Origin: JACKJP01 sp050249695
GTDB lineage: Bacteria > Pseudomonadota > Alphaproteobacteria > Rhizobiales > Tepidamorphaceae
Direction of reading: 5' to 3'
NCBI GenBank assembly: GCA_050249695.1
Contig: JBFWQA010000007.1
Location: forward strand, 1 to 64,000
Length of the DNA stretch: 64,000 nucleotides
Shown: piece after piece, positions 33,895 through 42,507 of the stretch
Position numbering within the stretch: the first letter of the stretch is position 1
How the letters are laid out: every line of letters starts with the position of its first letter
Translations under genes and position numbers: made by a program
The notes under the pieces: model-generated
Told to the model about the DNA's origin: nothing
The model's input: the letters and a program-made list of their open reading frames with translations, nothing else
Databases searched by the model: none

Positions 33895-35334
33895 TCATGC
33901 AGCGTGTAGCTTACGCGCGGACGGCGCTTCGGCCGTCTCCTCCACGAGTGCCCTGTGAAGAACGACGAGCGCCTTGTGAAAGTCGCGCTGATCGAGCACC
34001 ACCTGAAGATCGACCTTGCGGGGAAGATCGTGCAATCCGAGAGGCTCGATGCCCGCCGAAGCCAGCGCGCCGATGGCCTTGAACGCCACGTTGCAACCCT
34101 TCAGGTCGCGGCCGATGGCGGAAATGAAAGCGACTTTTCGCGACTGAACCGCAGCTGCGGGGAATTCCTTCGACAGATCCGCCTCGACCCGCTTGACCGC
34201 CTTGAGCGAGCCTTTCAGAAAATGGGTGATCGCATTGGCGTTGGAATTCTTTGCGATGATCGAAACCTTGTGACGCCGCAGGGCATCGAGAATGGCCGCG
34301 TCATAACCTTTGACGCCGACCATGTCCTGCTCGAAGAACTCGAACGCGAAGACGTTCTCAAGCCCCGTGACGATCTCCACGCCCGGCCTTTCGGCATTGA
34401 GGTCGGCGCGGATCAGCGTACCGGGATGGCCGGGATCGAAAGCATTCTTGATGCGCAGCGGAATATCCGCCTGCCGGAGGCTTTTCGCGGCCGAGGGATG
34501 GATTGCCTCCATGCCCATGTTGGAGAGCTGGTCGGCGACATCGTAGTTGGTTTCGCCGATGACCCTGACGACATCCTCGCCGACGACCCTGGGGTCGGCG
34601 GAGGACAGGTGGAACTCCTTGTGAATGATCGCCTCGCACGCCTGGGTCACGACGGCGATGCGCGAGAGCGTCACCTCGCTGTAGCCGCGGTCGAAGGTCG
34701 CCATGAGCGCCTGCCGGCATTGAGCATAGCCCGTCGCGATCGGCAGTTCGCGGGAAAGATCCACTCCCTCGAATGCCTTGGCGAGGCGCTCGTCGAGATC
34801 GAGATGATCGTCATCGCGCCAGCCCGTCAGATCGACGAAACGCGCGTTGACGCCTTTCAGCCGCAACAGAAGCGCGGTGTTGAACGCCGAATGCGCCTCG
34901 CCCAGCGCGGCGAGCATTTCCCGCACCGTCAGGAGGTGATTGTCGAGCCTGAAATGGCCGTAGGAGCACAGCCGCTGCAGGTCGACAAGGCAGGTCCTCA
35001 CGCCCTCGATACGCTCGGTGACGAAATTGTCCGCCGTCTCGCAGGCTTTGGGTTCGCTGAAGATATCCGCGTTGCGCCGGCGCATGCGCCGCGCCACCTC
35101 GCTCAGCTTCTCGTTCCACGAGCCGTCGGTTTCGGCACTGGCGAACAGCGCGTAGACGCCGGGTTCCCCGGACTTCTTGTGCTCCAGCAGGTCATTGGTG
35201 AACCCGCCATAGGCGGAAACGACGAAAATGCGGTTGTAGAGTTCGTCTTCTCGTCTATTGCCGATCAGCACGTTGTCCAGCAATTCGCCCGTGCGCGACA
35301 TGGACGTGCCGCCGATCTTTTCTACCGTATGCAT
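33895..35334 (-). CDS. ask: ectoine-specific aspartate kinase
   Basis: A 479-residue Ask_Ect-type aspartokinase. The start at MHTVEKIGGTSMS places the nucleotide-binding KIGGTSM at residue 6. A longer frame adds 17 residues without family support. It phosphorylates aspartate to feed L-aspartate-4-semialdehyde into ectoine synthesis, and isoforms in ect clusters are less feedback-inhibited. It is the last gene of the cluster, 66 bp after ectD. The C-terminal half carries ACT-like regulatory repeats (RKVAFISAIGRDLKGCNVAFKAIGAL). Confidence 0.93.
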   Translation of the reverse strand: MHTVEKIGGTSMSRTGELLDNVLIGNRREDELYNRIFVVSAYGGFTNDLLEHKKSGEPGVYALFASAETDGSWNEKLSEVARRMRRRNADIFSEPKACETADNFVTERIEGVRTCLVDLQRLCSYGHFRLDNHLLTVREMLAALGEAHSAFNTALLLRLKGVNARFVDLTGWRDDDHLDLDERLAKAFEGVDLSRELPIATGYAQCRQALMATFDRGYSEVTLSRIAVVTQACEAIIHKEFHLSSADPRVVGEDVVRVIGETNYDVADQLSNMGMEAIHPSAAKSLRQADIPLRIKNAFDPGHPGTLIRADLNAERPGVEIVTGLENVFAFEFFEQDMVGVKGYDAAILDALRRHKVSIIAKNSNANAITHFLKGSLKAVKRVEADLSKEFPAAAVQSRKVAFISAIGRDLKGCNVAFKAIGALASAGIEPLGLHDLPRKVDLQVVLDQRDFHKALVVLHRALVEETAEAPSARKLHAA

Positions 35335-35400
35335 ACTCAATCTCTTGCCCCGATCGGCCCGCCTCGGAGGCGGGCCTGATTCCATGTATGGCGGCCGTCC

Positions 35401-36327
35401 TTACGCGAATCGGCCCGTTTCAACTTTCACCGGCGCCGCCGGCGCGCGAACGCCGAGGAAGTCCGGACGCGGCTTTGCCGCTGCAAACGGATCGACAAGC
35501 CTGTTCGACCACGCGTTGAATACGAAGAACGCGTTCGACCGGGCGAACGGCGTGATATTGCCGTTCGAGCCGTGCATGGTGTTGCAGTCGAAAAGGATTA
35601 CCGTGCCGGCGCCGCCGGCGGCGTAGTCGATGCCGAATTTCTCGGCGAGCTCGGTCAGCGCCTCGTGCGAGGGGACGCCGACTTCCTGACGCTGCAGCGA
35701 GCTCTTGTGGTTGTCCTCGGGCGTCGCGCCGGCGCAGGCCACGAAGGATTTGTGCGAGCCGGGCATCAGCATCAGCGGGCCGTTGAGCGGACCGTTGTCC
35801 GTGAGCAGCACCGATGCGGAAATCGCCCGCATCCGCGGCATGCCGTCCTCGGCGTGCCAGGTCTCGAAATCCGAATGCCAGTAGAATTCCTTGCCGGTGA
35901 AGCCGGGCTTGTAGTTCAGGCGGGACTGATGGAAGTAGACGTCGTCGTCAAGCAGGAAGCTGACGGCGCCGGCAATCCGCATGTCCCTTGCCAGCCTGTC
36001 GAACACCTTGCTCTGGCGCTCAAGCTGGAAGACCGTGCGCACCTCATCGGATTCCGGTTCCGTAATGACGCTGCCTTCGATGAGATCTGCGCCGGGCGAA
36101 CGCATGCGCGCCGATTCATCCTTCAGCTGCGCGATTTCCTCCGCAGAGAAGACATTTTCCATCACCAGATAGCCGTTCTTCTCAAATGATTCCGTCTGCG
36201 CCCTGGTAAGCGGGGCCTCCGGGCTCCACTTGCCCCAGACCACCGGGTCCTTGCGCTCAAGCCATCGCTCGTCTTCCAGACGCGTGGGATAGTCGTCGAG
36301 CGGATACTGTGTCGCCGTATGGGCCAT
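35401..36327 (-). CDS. ectD: ectoine hydroxylase
   Basis: A 308-residue Fe(II)/2-oxoglutarate dioxygenase that converts ectoine to 5-hydroxyectoine. The EctD signature FYWHSDFETWHAEDGMPRMRA contains the iron ligands H151 and D153. The third ligand is H252 in MHGSNGNITPFARSNAFFVFN. The start at MAHTATQYPL has an AAGGAGA ribosome site; a longer frame overlaps ectC and is rejected. The gene lies between ectC and ask. Confidence 0.96.
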   Translation of the reverse strand: MAHTATQYPLDDYPTRLEDERWLERKDPVVWGKWSPEAPLTRAQTESFEKNGYLVMENVFSAEEIAQLKDESARMRSPGADLIEGSVITEPESDEVRTVFQLERQSKVFDRLARDMRIAGAVSFLLDDDVYFHQSRLNYKPGFTGKEFYWHSDFETWHAEDGMPRMRAISASVLLTDNGPLNGPLMLMPGSHKSFVACAGATPEDNHKSSLQRQEVGVPSHEALTELAEKFGIDYAAGGAGTVILFDCNTMHGSNGNITPFARSNAFFVFNAWSNRLVDPFAAAKPRPDFLGVRAPAAPVKVETGRFA

Positions 36328-36403
36328 TTTCAGTCTCCTTTCGGGTTGTTTCAGTGCCGGGAGCGACGCGCCAGACGCACGCCGCGTCGTCTTGCCAAGA
36401 ACG

Positions 36404-36802
36404 TCAGGCTGTCTCCATCTCGGCGGCCGGCGCATAGGAACCATCGTCGCGATGGACCTCTTTGCCCGTGACGGGCGGATTGAAGCAGCAGGCGAGCACC
36501 ATTTCGCTTTTCGCCCGCACGATATGCCTGTCGTGCCGGTCGAGCGCGTACATCACACCGGGGCGGATCTGATGTTCCTCGCCGGTCGCAAGATCGGTGA
36601 CCGACCCCTCGCCGGCGATGCAGTAGACGCTCTCGAAATGATGCTTGTAGTGAAAATTGTGCTCGGTGCCCGCGTGGATGCGGGTGATATGAAAGCTGAA
36701 GCCCATATCGTCACCCGCCAGCAGCAGCCGCGTGCTGTCCCAGCCGTCCGAAAGCACGAGGCGGTCGCCTTCACGCGCCTTTTCAAGATCTCTGACGATC
36801 AT
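36404..36802 (-). CDS. ectC: L-ectoine synthase
   Basis: A 132-residue cupin-fold dehydratase, the exact family length. It starts MIVRDLEKAREGDRLV. Metal-binding residues E57, Y85 and H93 fall at the canonical positions. It cyclises N-gamma-acetyl-diaminobutyrate to ectoine. It begins 20 bp after the fused ectA-ectB gene. Confidence 0.97.
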   Translation of the reverse strand: MIVRDLEKAREGDRLVLSDGWDSTRLLLAGDDMGFSFHITRIHAGTEHNFHYKHHFESVYCIAGEGSVTDLATGEEHQIRPGVMYALDRHDRHIVRAKSEMVLACCFNPPVTGKEVHRDDGSYAPAAEMETA

Positions 36803-36822
36803 GTCTTCTTCGTTCCTTTTGC

Positions 36823-38712
36823 TTACTCTGCCGCCACCTTCGGCACCTGATTCTTCATGACGGCGTCGACCGCCGCTTCCAGCGTATCGAGGCCCGCGTT
36901 GAACTCGTCCATGGTGATGGTGAGAGGCGCGAGCACCTTGACCACCTCGTCGCCGCCGCCCGAGGTTTCGATGATCAGGCCGTTCTCAAAACAGGTGGCA
37001 CAGATTTCCGCAGCGATCTCGCCATTGCCCGTGTCGATGCCACGCATCATCCCGCGTCCGCGCAGGGTGAAACCGTAGCGCTTCGCCATCGCGGCAAGAC
37101 GTTGCCGCAAATGTTCGCCCTTGGCCGCAACATCCTTCTGGAATGACGCGTCGGCCCAGAACTTGGCCAGCGCGACCCGGGCCGTCACGAAGGCATGATT
37201 GTTCCCGCGGAACGTGCCGTTGTGCTCTCCCGGCGTCCACACATCATATTCGGGCTTCATCAGCGTCACGGCGAAGGGAAGTCCCATGCCGGACAGCGAC
37301 TTGGCGAGAGTCACGATATCGGGCGAGATGCCCATGCCCTCGAACGAAAAGAAGCCGTTCGTGCGGCCGCAGCCGGCCTGGATATCGTCGACGATGAAGA
37401 GCGCGCCATGCGCACGGGCGATTTTCTCGATGCTGCGCAGCCATTTCGCCGACGCGGCATTCAAACCGCCCTCCCCCTGCACGGTTTCCACCAGAATCGC
37501 CGCCGGTTCATCGAAGCCGGAGGAGCCGTCCTCGAGCATCTGCGCCAGCATCGCGGCGGTATCCTGATCGCCGAAATAGCCGTCGAACGGCGCTCTGTCG
37601 ACGCCGGAAAGAACCGTACCCGCGCCACCGCGCTTGCCGGCATTGCCTGTGGCGGCGAGCGCGCCCAGCGTCATGCCGTGAAAGCCGTTGGTAAACGCGA
37701 TGACATTGTTGCGTCCGGTGACCTTGCGGGCAAGCTTCAGCGCCGCCTCGACGGCGTTGGCGCCCGTGGGTCCGGGGAACATGATCTTGTAGTCCATGCC
37801 GCGCGGCTTCAGGATCAGCGTTTCGAAGGTTTCCAGAAACGCTTCCTTGGCCTTGGTGTGCATATCGAGGCCGTGAGCGATGCCGTCGCTCGCGATATAC
37901 TCTATCAGCGCCGCCTTCATATCCGGGTCGTTGTGCCCGTAATTGAGAGACGAGCAGCCGGACAGGAAGTCGATGTAGCGCTGGCCGTCGCTGCCGGTGA
38001 GGATCGCGCCGCGACCCTCGTCGAAGCGCGTCGGGAAGCTGCGGGCATACGAGCGCACCTCGCTTTCCAGTCGCTCGAAAGTGCCGAAATCCTGCGTGTC
38101 GTTGCTCTTGGACATTGTGGTTTCCCGTCTGCTGGTCATGGGTTCTGCGGGCGCCTGGGTCAGCCGCGCCGGGTCGATGGGCCCGATGGTCATCAGATGC
38201 TCCGTATCGTGACGGCCCTCGAAATGGACGTCCCTGGTGAAATGCGGGCGTCTCTCGACGGGCGCCGAGAAATGGTCGGCCACGGCGCGAAACAGCGCCC
38301 AGGAAGCGCTGTTGTCTTCGGTGATCGTGCTCTTCATGAAGCGCACGCCTCGCTCGCCAAGCCGCATGAGCAAGCCCGTCAGGAGGCGCTTGCCGAGCCC
38401 CCGGCCGCGGGCCTTTTCGCTAACGCACACCTGCCAGATGAAGAGCGTGTCCGGCTCCTGCGGCGGGATGTAGCCCGAAGCCCAGCCGACGATCTCGCCC
38501 TCGGCCTCCGCAAGCATGCAGGTCTCCGCGAAATGCGAGCATTGCAGCAGATTGCAGTAGCGCGAATTGTCGTCGAGCGTCTCGGTCCGGGCGATCAACC
38601 GCCACACGCCGGCACCGTCCCGGGCATCGGGCTTGCGTAGGGAAATGACAGGCTTGGCCGTCTGAGACCGGAACGTGTTTTTCCGTGGCGCGGATGTCGC
38701 GCGCAGGTTCAT
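36823..38712 (-). CDS. ectAB: fused diaminobutyrate acetyltransferase-aminotransferase (EctA-EctB)
   Basis: One uninterrupted 629-codon frame. Residues about 20-185 are EctA, a GNAT acetyltransferase with the acetyl-CoA loop VCVSEKARGRGLGKRLL and the usual terminal MTIGPIDPARL. Residues 200-629 are a complete EctB, a PLP aminotransferase with the PLP lysine K471 in TLAKSLSG. No stop codon separates them; only about 14 linker residues lie between. An internal ATG at M200 (38115) with a weak GGGAA site could still give free EctB. The start has an excellent GGAGG site. EctB makes L-2,4-diaminobutyrate and EctA acetylates it. These are separate genes in the organisms I know. Confidence 0.93.
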   Translation of the reverse strand: MNLRATSAPRKNTFRSQTAKPVISLRKPDARDGAGVWRLIARTETLDDNSRYCNLLQCSHFAETCMLAEAEGEIVGWASGYIPPQEPDTLFIWQVCVSEKARGRGLGKRLLTGLLMRLGERGVRFMKSTITEDNSASWALFRAVADHFSAPVERRPHFTRDVHFEGRHDTEHLMTIGPIDPARLTQAPAEPMTSRRETTMSKSNDTQDFGTFERLESEVRSYARSFPTRFDEGRGAILTGSDGQRYIDFLSGCSSLNYGHNDPDMKAALIEYIASDGIAHGLDMHTKAKEAFLETFETLILKPRGMDYKIMFPGPTGANAVEAALKLARKVTGRNNVIAFTNGFHGMTLGALAATGNAGKRGGAGTVLSGVDRAPFDGYFGDQDTAAMLAQMLEDGSSGFDEPAAILVETVQGEGGLNAASAKWLRSIEKIARAHGALFIVDDIQAGCGRTNGFFSFEGMGISPDIVTLAKSLSGMGLPFAVTLMKPEYDVWTPGEHNGTFRGNNHAFVTARVALAKFWADASFQKDVAAKGEHLRQRLAAMAKRYGFTLRGRGMMRGIDTGNGEIAAEICATCFENGLIIETSGGGDEVVKVLAPLTITMDEFNAGLDTLEAAVDAVMKNQVPKVAAE

Positions 38713-38734
38713 TGCTTCCTCCGTTTGGCGTTAT

Positions 38735-38763
38735 GTACTTAGCTTACACTAACTAAATGTCAA
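38735..38763 (-). promoter_or_regulatory. ect promoter with candidate EctR operator
   Basis: On the minus strand a consensus -35 TTGACA (38758-38763) lies upstream of ectAB. An 18-bp pseudo-palindrome, 38739-38756 (arms TTAG/CTAA with inner TTA/TAA, 6 of 8 pairs matched), covers the spacer. The -10 is not clear; AAGTAC at 17-bp spacing is poor. A repressor bound here would block transcription. EctR is the obvious candidate because it is divergently encoded. Confidence 0.5.
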
Positions 38764-39006
38764 CCGGACGATTCTCCTGTAACGGCCATTCCGCTGATAA
38801 ACGCCTGGATCTCCGGTTGCTTTTTCGTCGATTTTTTATCGGCGCACCGGAATGTTAGAGACAGCTGATAAAAATATGAGCAACTATCGCTTTGCTTATG
38901 CTAAATTATTTTACAGATGTCCGGGCCTGCCTCAAGAGCTCTGGCTTGGCATTGCCTGCGCGATGTCTAATATGTATGTAAGGCCAAAAGCCGGGAGCCC
39001 GAGCCT

Positions 39007-39537
39007 GTGGATGAACGAACGAGATCCGTGCTGCGGGCCATCCGACAGATTCTCCGCGCCACGGAAGCCAATTCCAAAACGTTGCTGCGAGCCACCGGCC
39101 TGACCCCATCGCAGCTGGTTATCCTGCGCATGCTTGAGGAAAACGGGCAGATGTCGGCCGGGCAGATTGCCTATCGCCTGGGGATCACGCAGGCGACGAC
39201 GACCGGCATACTCCACAAACTGGAGGCGCGAGGCCTGCTCGCCCGCCGAAAGGGCGAACATGACCGCCGGCAGGTGTGGTTATCGCTGACGGAAACGGCA
39301 AGGGCGCTCATCGCCAGCACACCCGCTGGCGTCCATGAAAGATTCCAGCAGCGCTTCGGGGAACTGGAAGATTGGGAACAGGCGATGCTGATTGCCTCGC
39401 TTGAACGCATCGCGGCCATGCTGGGCGCCGGAGATCTTGACGTTGCGCCGCTCTTCGACGCCGCCGCGCTGGATGAATCGCCGCGTCCGGAGCCGACACT
39501 AGAGGAAGCCAACATCGGCAAAGGAGACCTGAAATGA
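39007..39537 (+). CDS. ectR: MarR family regulator of the ectoine cluster (EctR-like)
   Basis: A 176-residue MarR-type winged-helix repressor starting at GTG. The DNA-binding domain spans about 30-95 (AGQIAYRLGITQATTTGILHKLEARGLLARRKGEHDRRQVWLSLT-like). It is divergent from ectAB across 294 bp, which matches the EctR1 arrangement in ectoine producers. It probably represses ect genes at low osmolarity. The C-terminal tail beyond residue 140 is acidic and unusually long. The DUF302 gene overlaps its stop as ATGA. Confidence 0.88.
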   Translation: MDERTRSVLRAIRQILRATEANSKTLLRATGLTPSQLVILRMLEENGQMSAGQIAYRLGITQATTTGILHKLEARGLLARRKGEHDRRQVWLSLTETARALIASTPAGVHERFQQRFGELEDWEQAMLIASLERIAAMLGAGDLDVAPLFDAAALDESPRPEPTLEEANIGKGDLK

Positions 39538-39926
39538 GCTATACGATCGACCGCAGTTTCCCGAAGGCCGACTTCGGCAAAGTCGTCGAGAAGACGCGGG
39601 AGGCGCTTGCCGGTCAGGGTTTCGGCGTGCTGACCGAAATCGACGTGAAGGCGACGCTGAAGAAGAAAATCGGCGTGGAGGTCAATGACTATCTCATCCT
39701 CGGCGCCTGCAATCCGAACATGGCCTACCAGGCCATGCAGCTCGAGCCGCGCATCGGCTCGATGCTTCCCTGCAACGTCATCGTCCGCGACACCGGTGGG
39801 GCGATCGAGGTGAGCGCTGTCGATCCCCTCGCATCGATGGCGGCCATCGACAACGACAGGCTGAAAGCGGTTGCAGGCCAGGTTCGCGGCATGCTCGAAA
39901 CCATGGTCGGGAACATCGACGCCTGA
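39534..39926 (+). CDS. DUF302 domain-containing protein
   Basis: A 130-residue small cytoplasmic protein of the DUF302 fold: alternating strands and helices with VEVNDYLILGACNPNMAYQAMQLEPRIGSMLPCNVIVRD as the family core. It contains two cysteines but no clear active site. It is co-translated with ectR through a 4-nt overlap, which is unusual and suggests a link to osmotic or membrane stress. Function is unknown. Confidence 0.88.
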   Translation: MSYTIDRSFPKADFGKVVEKTREALAGQGFGVLTEIDVKATLKKKIGVEVNDYLILGACNPNMAYQAMQLEPRIGSMLPCNVIVRDTGGAIEVSAVDPLASMAAIDNDRLKAVAGQVRGMLETMVGNIDA

Positions 39927-39941
39927 GCTGAGGCCCCCGCT

Positions 39942-41018
39942 CTATTGGGCCAGGACGCCCGTGAGCGCCACACGGTAGATTCCGTCTTCCGGCGCCAGCC
40001 AGTGAATCTCGCCGCGCCGGATCATCCGGTTCACATGCGCGTGGACCTCGCTGAAGGCGAATCCGTGCTGCTGCGGGTCGAGCTCGCGTGGAAAGACGAA
40101 GGGTACGAGATCGGCCACGGATTTAGGTCCGGTAAGGCAGGCTTCGGCGATGATGGCGCAACGCTCGTCGTGATGCGCGACGAGTTCGCGGCAACGCTGA
40201 TGCACCCCGTAGAAGGGCAGCTTGTGTCCTGCCAGCACGAGCGGATCGCCCGGAATATTGGCCTCCAGAAGCCTGAGCGAGCGCAGGAAATGTCCGAGCG
40301 GATCACTGTCCGGATCGGTGCCCCAGACGCTGACATTAGGCGAAATCCTGGCCATGACCTGGTCTGCGGCGAGCAGGATGTTTTCATCGGGGATGTACAG
40401 CATGATCTGCTCGGGCGCGTGACCGTCCCCCTGCAGGACGCGGCAGCGCCGCCCACCGACATAGATTTCATCGCCCGAAAGAAGTCTGAGGAATGTATCC
40501 GGCAACTCGGAGACCATCGTCAGATATTTGTGACCGCTCGTCGTGATCATTCGCGCCGTTTCTTCGGCCATGCCGTAGCGGCGATAGAAATCGAAATAGA
40601 ACGATGCGCGGTCCTGGCGCGGGTTGAGCGAAAGATTGACGCACATCAGATAGGCCGTCTGGCTGATCAGCAGCGGCGCGTCATATTTCTCGCAAAGCCA
40701 GCCGCTCATGCCGATATGGTCGGGATGGTGGTGCGAAACGATGACCTTCGTGATCGGCCGTCCGCCGAGCGGCCCGGCGAGCAATTGCTCCCAGAATTCG
40801 CACATCTTCTTGCTGTAGACGCCGTTGTCGAAGACCGCCCAGCCCTTCCCGTCCTCGATGAAATAGACATTCACATGATTGAGCGCGAAAGGCAGCGGCA
40901 GGCAGGCCCAGAGAATGCCGGGCACGATTTCCTTGACCTCGCCCATCTTCGGAGCTTCGTCATAGGGAAATTCCAGCGAGCGCCGGCTGCCCCGCTGACT
41001 TTCAGGCACTGCAGACAT
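39942..41018 (-). CDS. MBL-fold metallo-hydrolase
   Basis: A 358-residue metallo-beta-lactamase-fold enzyme. The metal-binding motif is HHHPDH in VIVSHHHPDHIGMSGWL. Further metal ligands are expected at GDGHAPEQIMLY and the LVLAGHKLPF region. The start is the ATG with an AAAGGA site 6-7 nt upstream; an ATG and a GTG upstream are less well placed. A C-terminal winged-helix-like region (about 270-358) recalls LACTB2/glyoxalase-II-like lactonases or thioesterases. It may hydrolyse CoA thioesters or lactones made by the neighbouring acyl-CoA genes. Confidence 0.87.
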   Translation of the reverse strand: MSAVPESQRGSRRSLEFPYDEAPKMGEVKEIVPGILWACLPLPFALNHVNVYFIEDGKGWAVFDNGVYSKKMCEFWEQLLAGPLGGRPITKVIVSHHHPDHIGMSGWLCEKYDAPLLISQTAYLMCVNLSLNPRQDRASFYFDFYRRYGMAEETARMITTSGHKYLTMVSELPDTFLRLLSGDEIYVGGRRCRVLQGDGHAPEQIMLYIPDENILLAADQVMARISPNVSVWGTDPDSDPLGHFLRSLRLLEANIPGDPLVLAGHKLPFYGVHQRCRELVAHHDERCAIIAEACLTGPKSVADLVPFVFPRELDPQQHGFAFSEVHAHVNRMIRRGEIHWLAPEDGIYRVALTGVLAQ

Positions 41019-41206
41019 TGTCATCCTTTCCACGAGGAGCCCGGGCCGGGGCCAATCCGAATTGCCGATGTCGGCACGGCCCCAAGGTTGGCATGGACCT
41101 CTTCACATGAGTCAGACTATCAGCCACCCTCGCCTTGTCCAACGCCAAGGCGCGCATCCGAGCAATTCGCTACGGGAATGGCATCGGGCCGAGCAATCCC
41201 CGTGCC

Positions 41207-42355
41207 CTACAGCTTCGGTGTCTTGCCCCCTGCGGCAATCGTCGCCCGCGAGATGATGACCCGCTGTATTTCCGATGTGCCTTCCCACATGATCGTGTAG
41301 CGCGCATCGCGGAAAAGCTGCTGTGCCCGAGGATTGTCGACGAGGCCGGCGCCGCCATTGATCTGCAGGCCTTTGGAGGCGACGTCATTGCACATTTCCG
41401 ACGCGAACAGCTTCACCATGGAGGCTTCGGTGCTGTAGGCCTTTCCGGCATCGCACTTGGCCGCCGCATCATAGAGCATCACTCGCGCGGCATGGATTTT
41501 CGTCGCCATGTCGGCGATCATGAACTGGATGCCCTGATGGCCGGCGATTGCCTGGCCGAACGCAACGCGCTCATTGGCGTAGGATACGGCTTCTTCGAGG
41601 GCCGCCTGCGCAAGCCCCACGCATTCGGCCGCGAGGGCAAGCCTGGCGAGGTCCAGCACGCTCAGCGCATGCTTCAGACCGGCGCCTTCCTTGCCCACCA
41701 TCGCGCTTGCCGGAACGCGGACATTGTCGAATGTGATCTCGCCGGTGGTCGTGCCGCGCATGCCGAGCTTGGTGTAGACGTGGCTGACGGTGTAGCCGGG
41801 CGTCGGATTTCTGACCACGAACATGGAGATGCCCTTATGCCCGGCATCCGGGTCGGTCTTCGCAACGACGAGGCACACATCCGAACCGACGACATTGCCG
41901 ATCAGGACCTTCTTGCCGTTCAGCACATATTCGTCGCCTTCGCGCCGGGCGGTCATCCTGATCGTGGCGAGATCGGAACCGGCATGCGCTTCGGTCAGCG
42001 CCAGGCAGCAGCTGCTTTCGGCCGTCGCGAGTTTGGGCAGGTAGGCCTTCTTCTGCTCCGGCGTACCGTAGGCGACGAGCGGCTGTATGCCGATCACATA
42101 GGCCATCAGCACGCCCGCCGTCGACGGGCAGCCATAGGCCAGCGCCTCCATGATCTTGCACATGGTCGTCGCGTTGACGTCGTGACCGCCATATTCCTTC
42201 GGGATGGTCATGCCGCAAAGGCCTGCGGCGGCCATTTTCTGCAGTCCCTCGCGCGGGAAAAGTTCTTGCGTGTCGATGCGCTGCGCGTTGTCCCTCAAAT
42301 AGGTTTCCGCAAGTTCGCGCGCTGCTTCGATGAGCTTTTCGTTCGCCTGGACCAT
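41207..42355 (-). CDS. acyl-CoA dehydrogenase
   Basis: A 382-residue FAD-dependent acyl-CoA dehydrogenase. The catalytic glutamate is E358 in the family block WEGTSEIQ. FAD contacts include LALTEAHAGSDLATI and QINGGAGLV. The start is set at MVQANEKL, giving the usual length; a frame 16 codons longer is possible. It oxidises an acyl-CoA to the 2-enoyl-CoA and passes electrons to ETF. It is divergent from the acyl-CoA ligase gene, and a TetR-type palindrome lies between them. Confidence 0.93.
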   Translation of the reverse strand: MVQANEKLIEAARELAETYLRDNAQRIDTQELFPREGLQKMAAAGLCGMTIPKEYGGHDVNATTMCKIMEALAYGCPSTAGVLMAYVIGIQPLVAYGTPEQKKAYLPKLATAESSCCLALTEAHAGSDLATIRMTARREGDEYVLNGKKVLIGNVVGSDVCLVVAKTDPDAGHKGISMFVVRNPTPGYTVSHVYTKLGMRGTTTGEITFDNVRVPASAMVGKEGAGLKHALSVLDLARLALAAECVGLAQAALEEAVSYANERVAFGQAIAGHQGIQFMIADMATKIHAARVMLYDAAAKCDAGKAYSTEASMVKLFASEMCNDVASKGLQINGGAGLVDNPRAQQLFRDARYTIMWEGTSEIQRVIISRATIAAGGKTPKL

Positions 42356-42391
42356 GAGTGCCGTCTTCCCGTTCCCATACTGGATAATTAA

Positions 42392-42420
42392 TTGACCGAA
42401 CATTCGGTTGAATATACATT
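42392..42420. promoter_or_regulatory. promoter and TetR-type operator between acyl-CoA genes
   Basis: ACCGAACATTCGGT (42395-42408) has two perfect 6-bp arms, ACCGAA/TTCGGT, a layout common for TetR-family regulators of fatty acyl-CoA genes. A plus-strand promoter, TTGACC (42392-42397), 17 bp, TACATT (42415-42420), overlaps it. The minus-strand promoter of the dehydrogenase gene probably overlaps too. The TetR gene at 44165 is the likely ligand. Confidence 0.6.
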
Positions 42421-42507
42421 CACCTGGAACCCGTCAAGCGATCGGCCCGCGCGCCCGCCGATCACCCATAATCCCCCTGCCGATCAGGGAGCCGCGGATA
42501 ATTCCGA

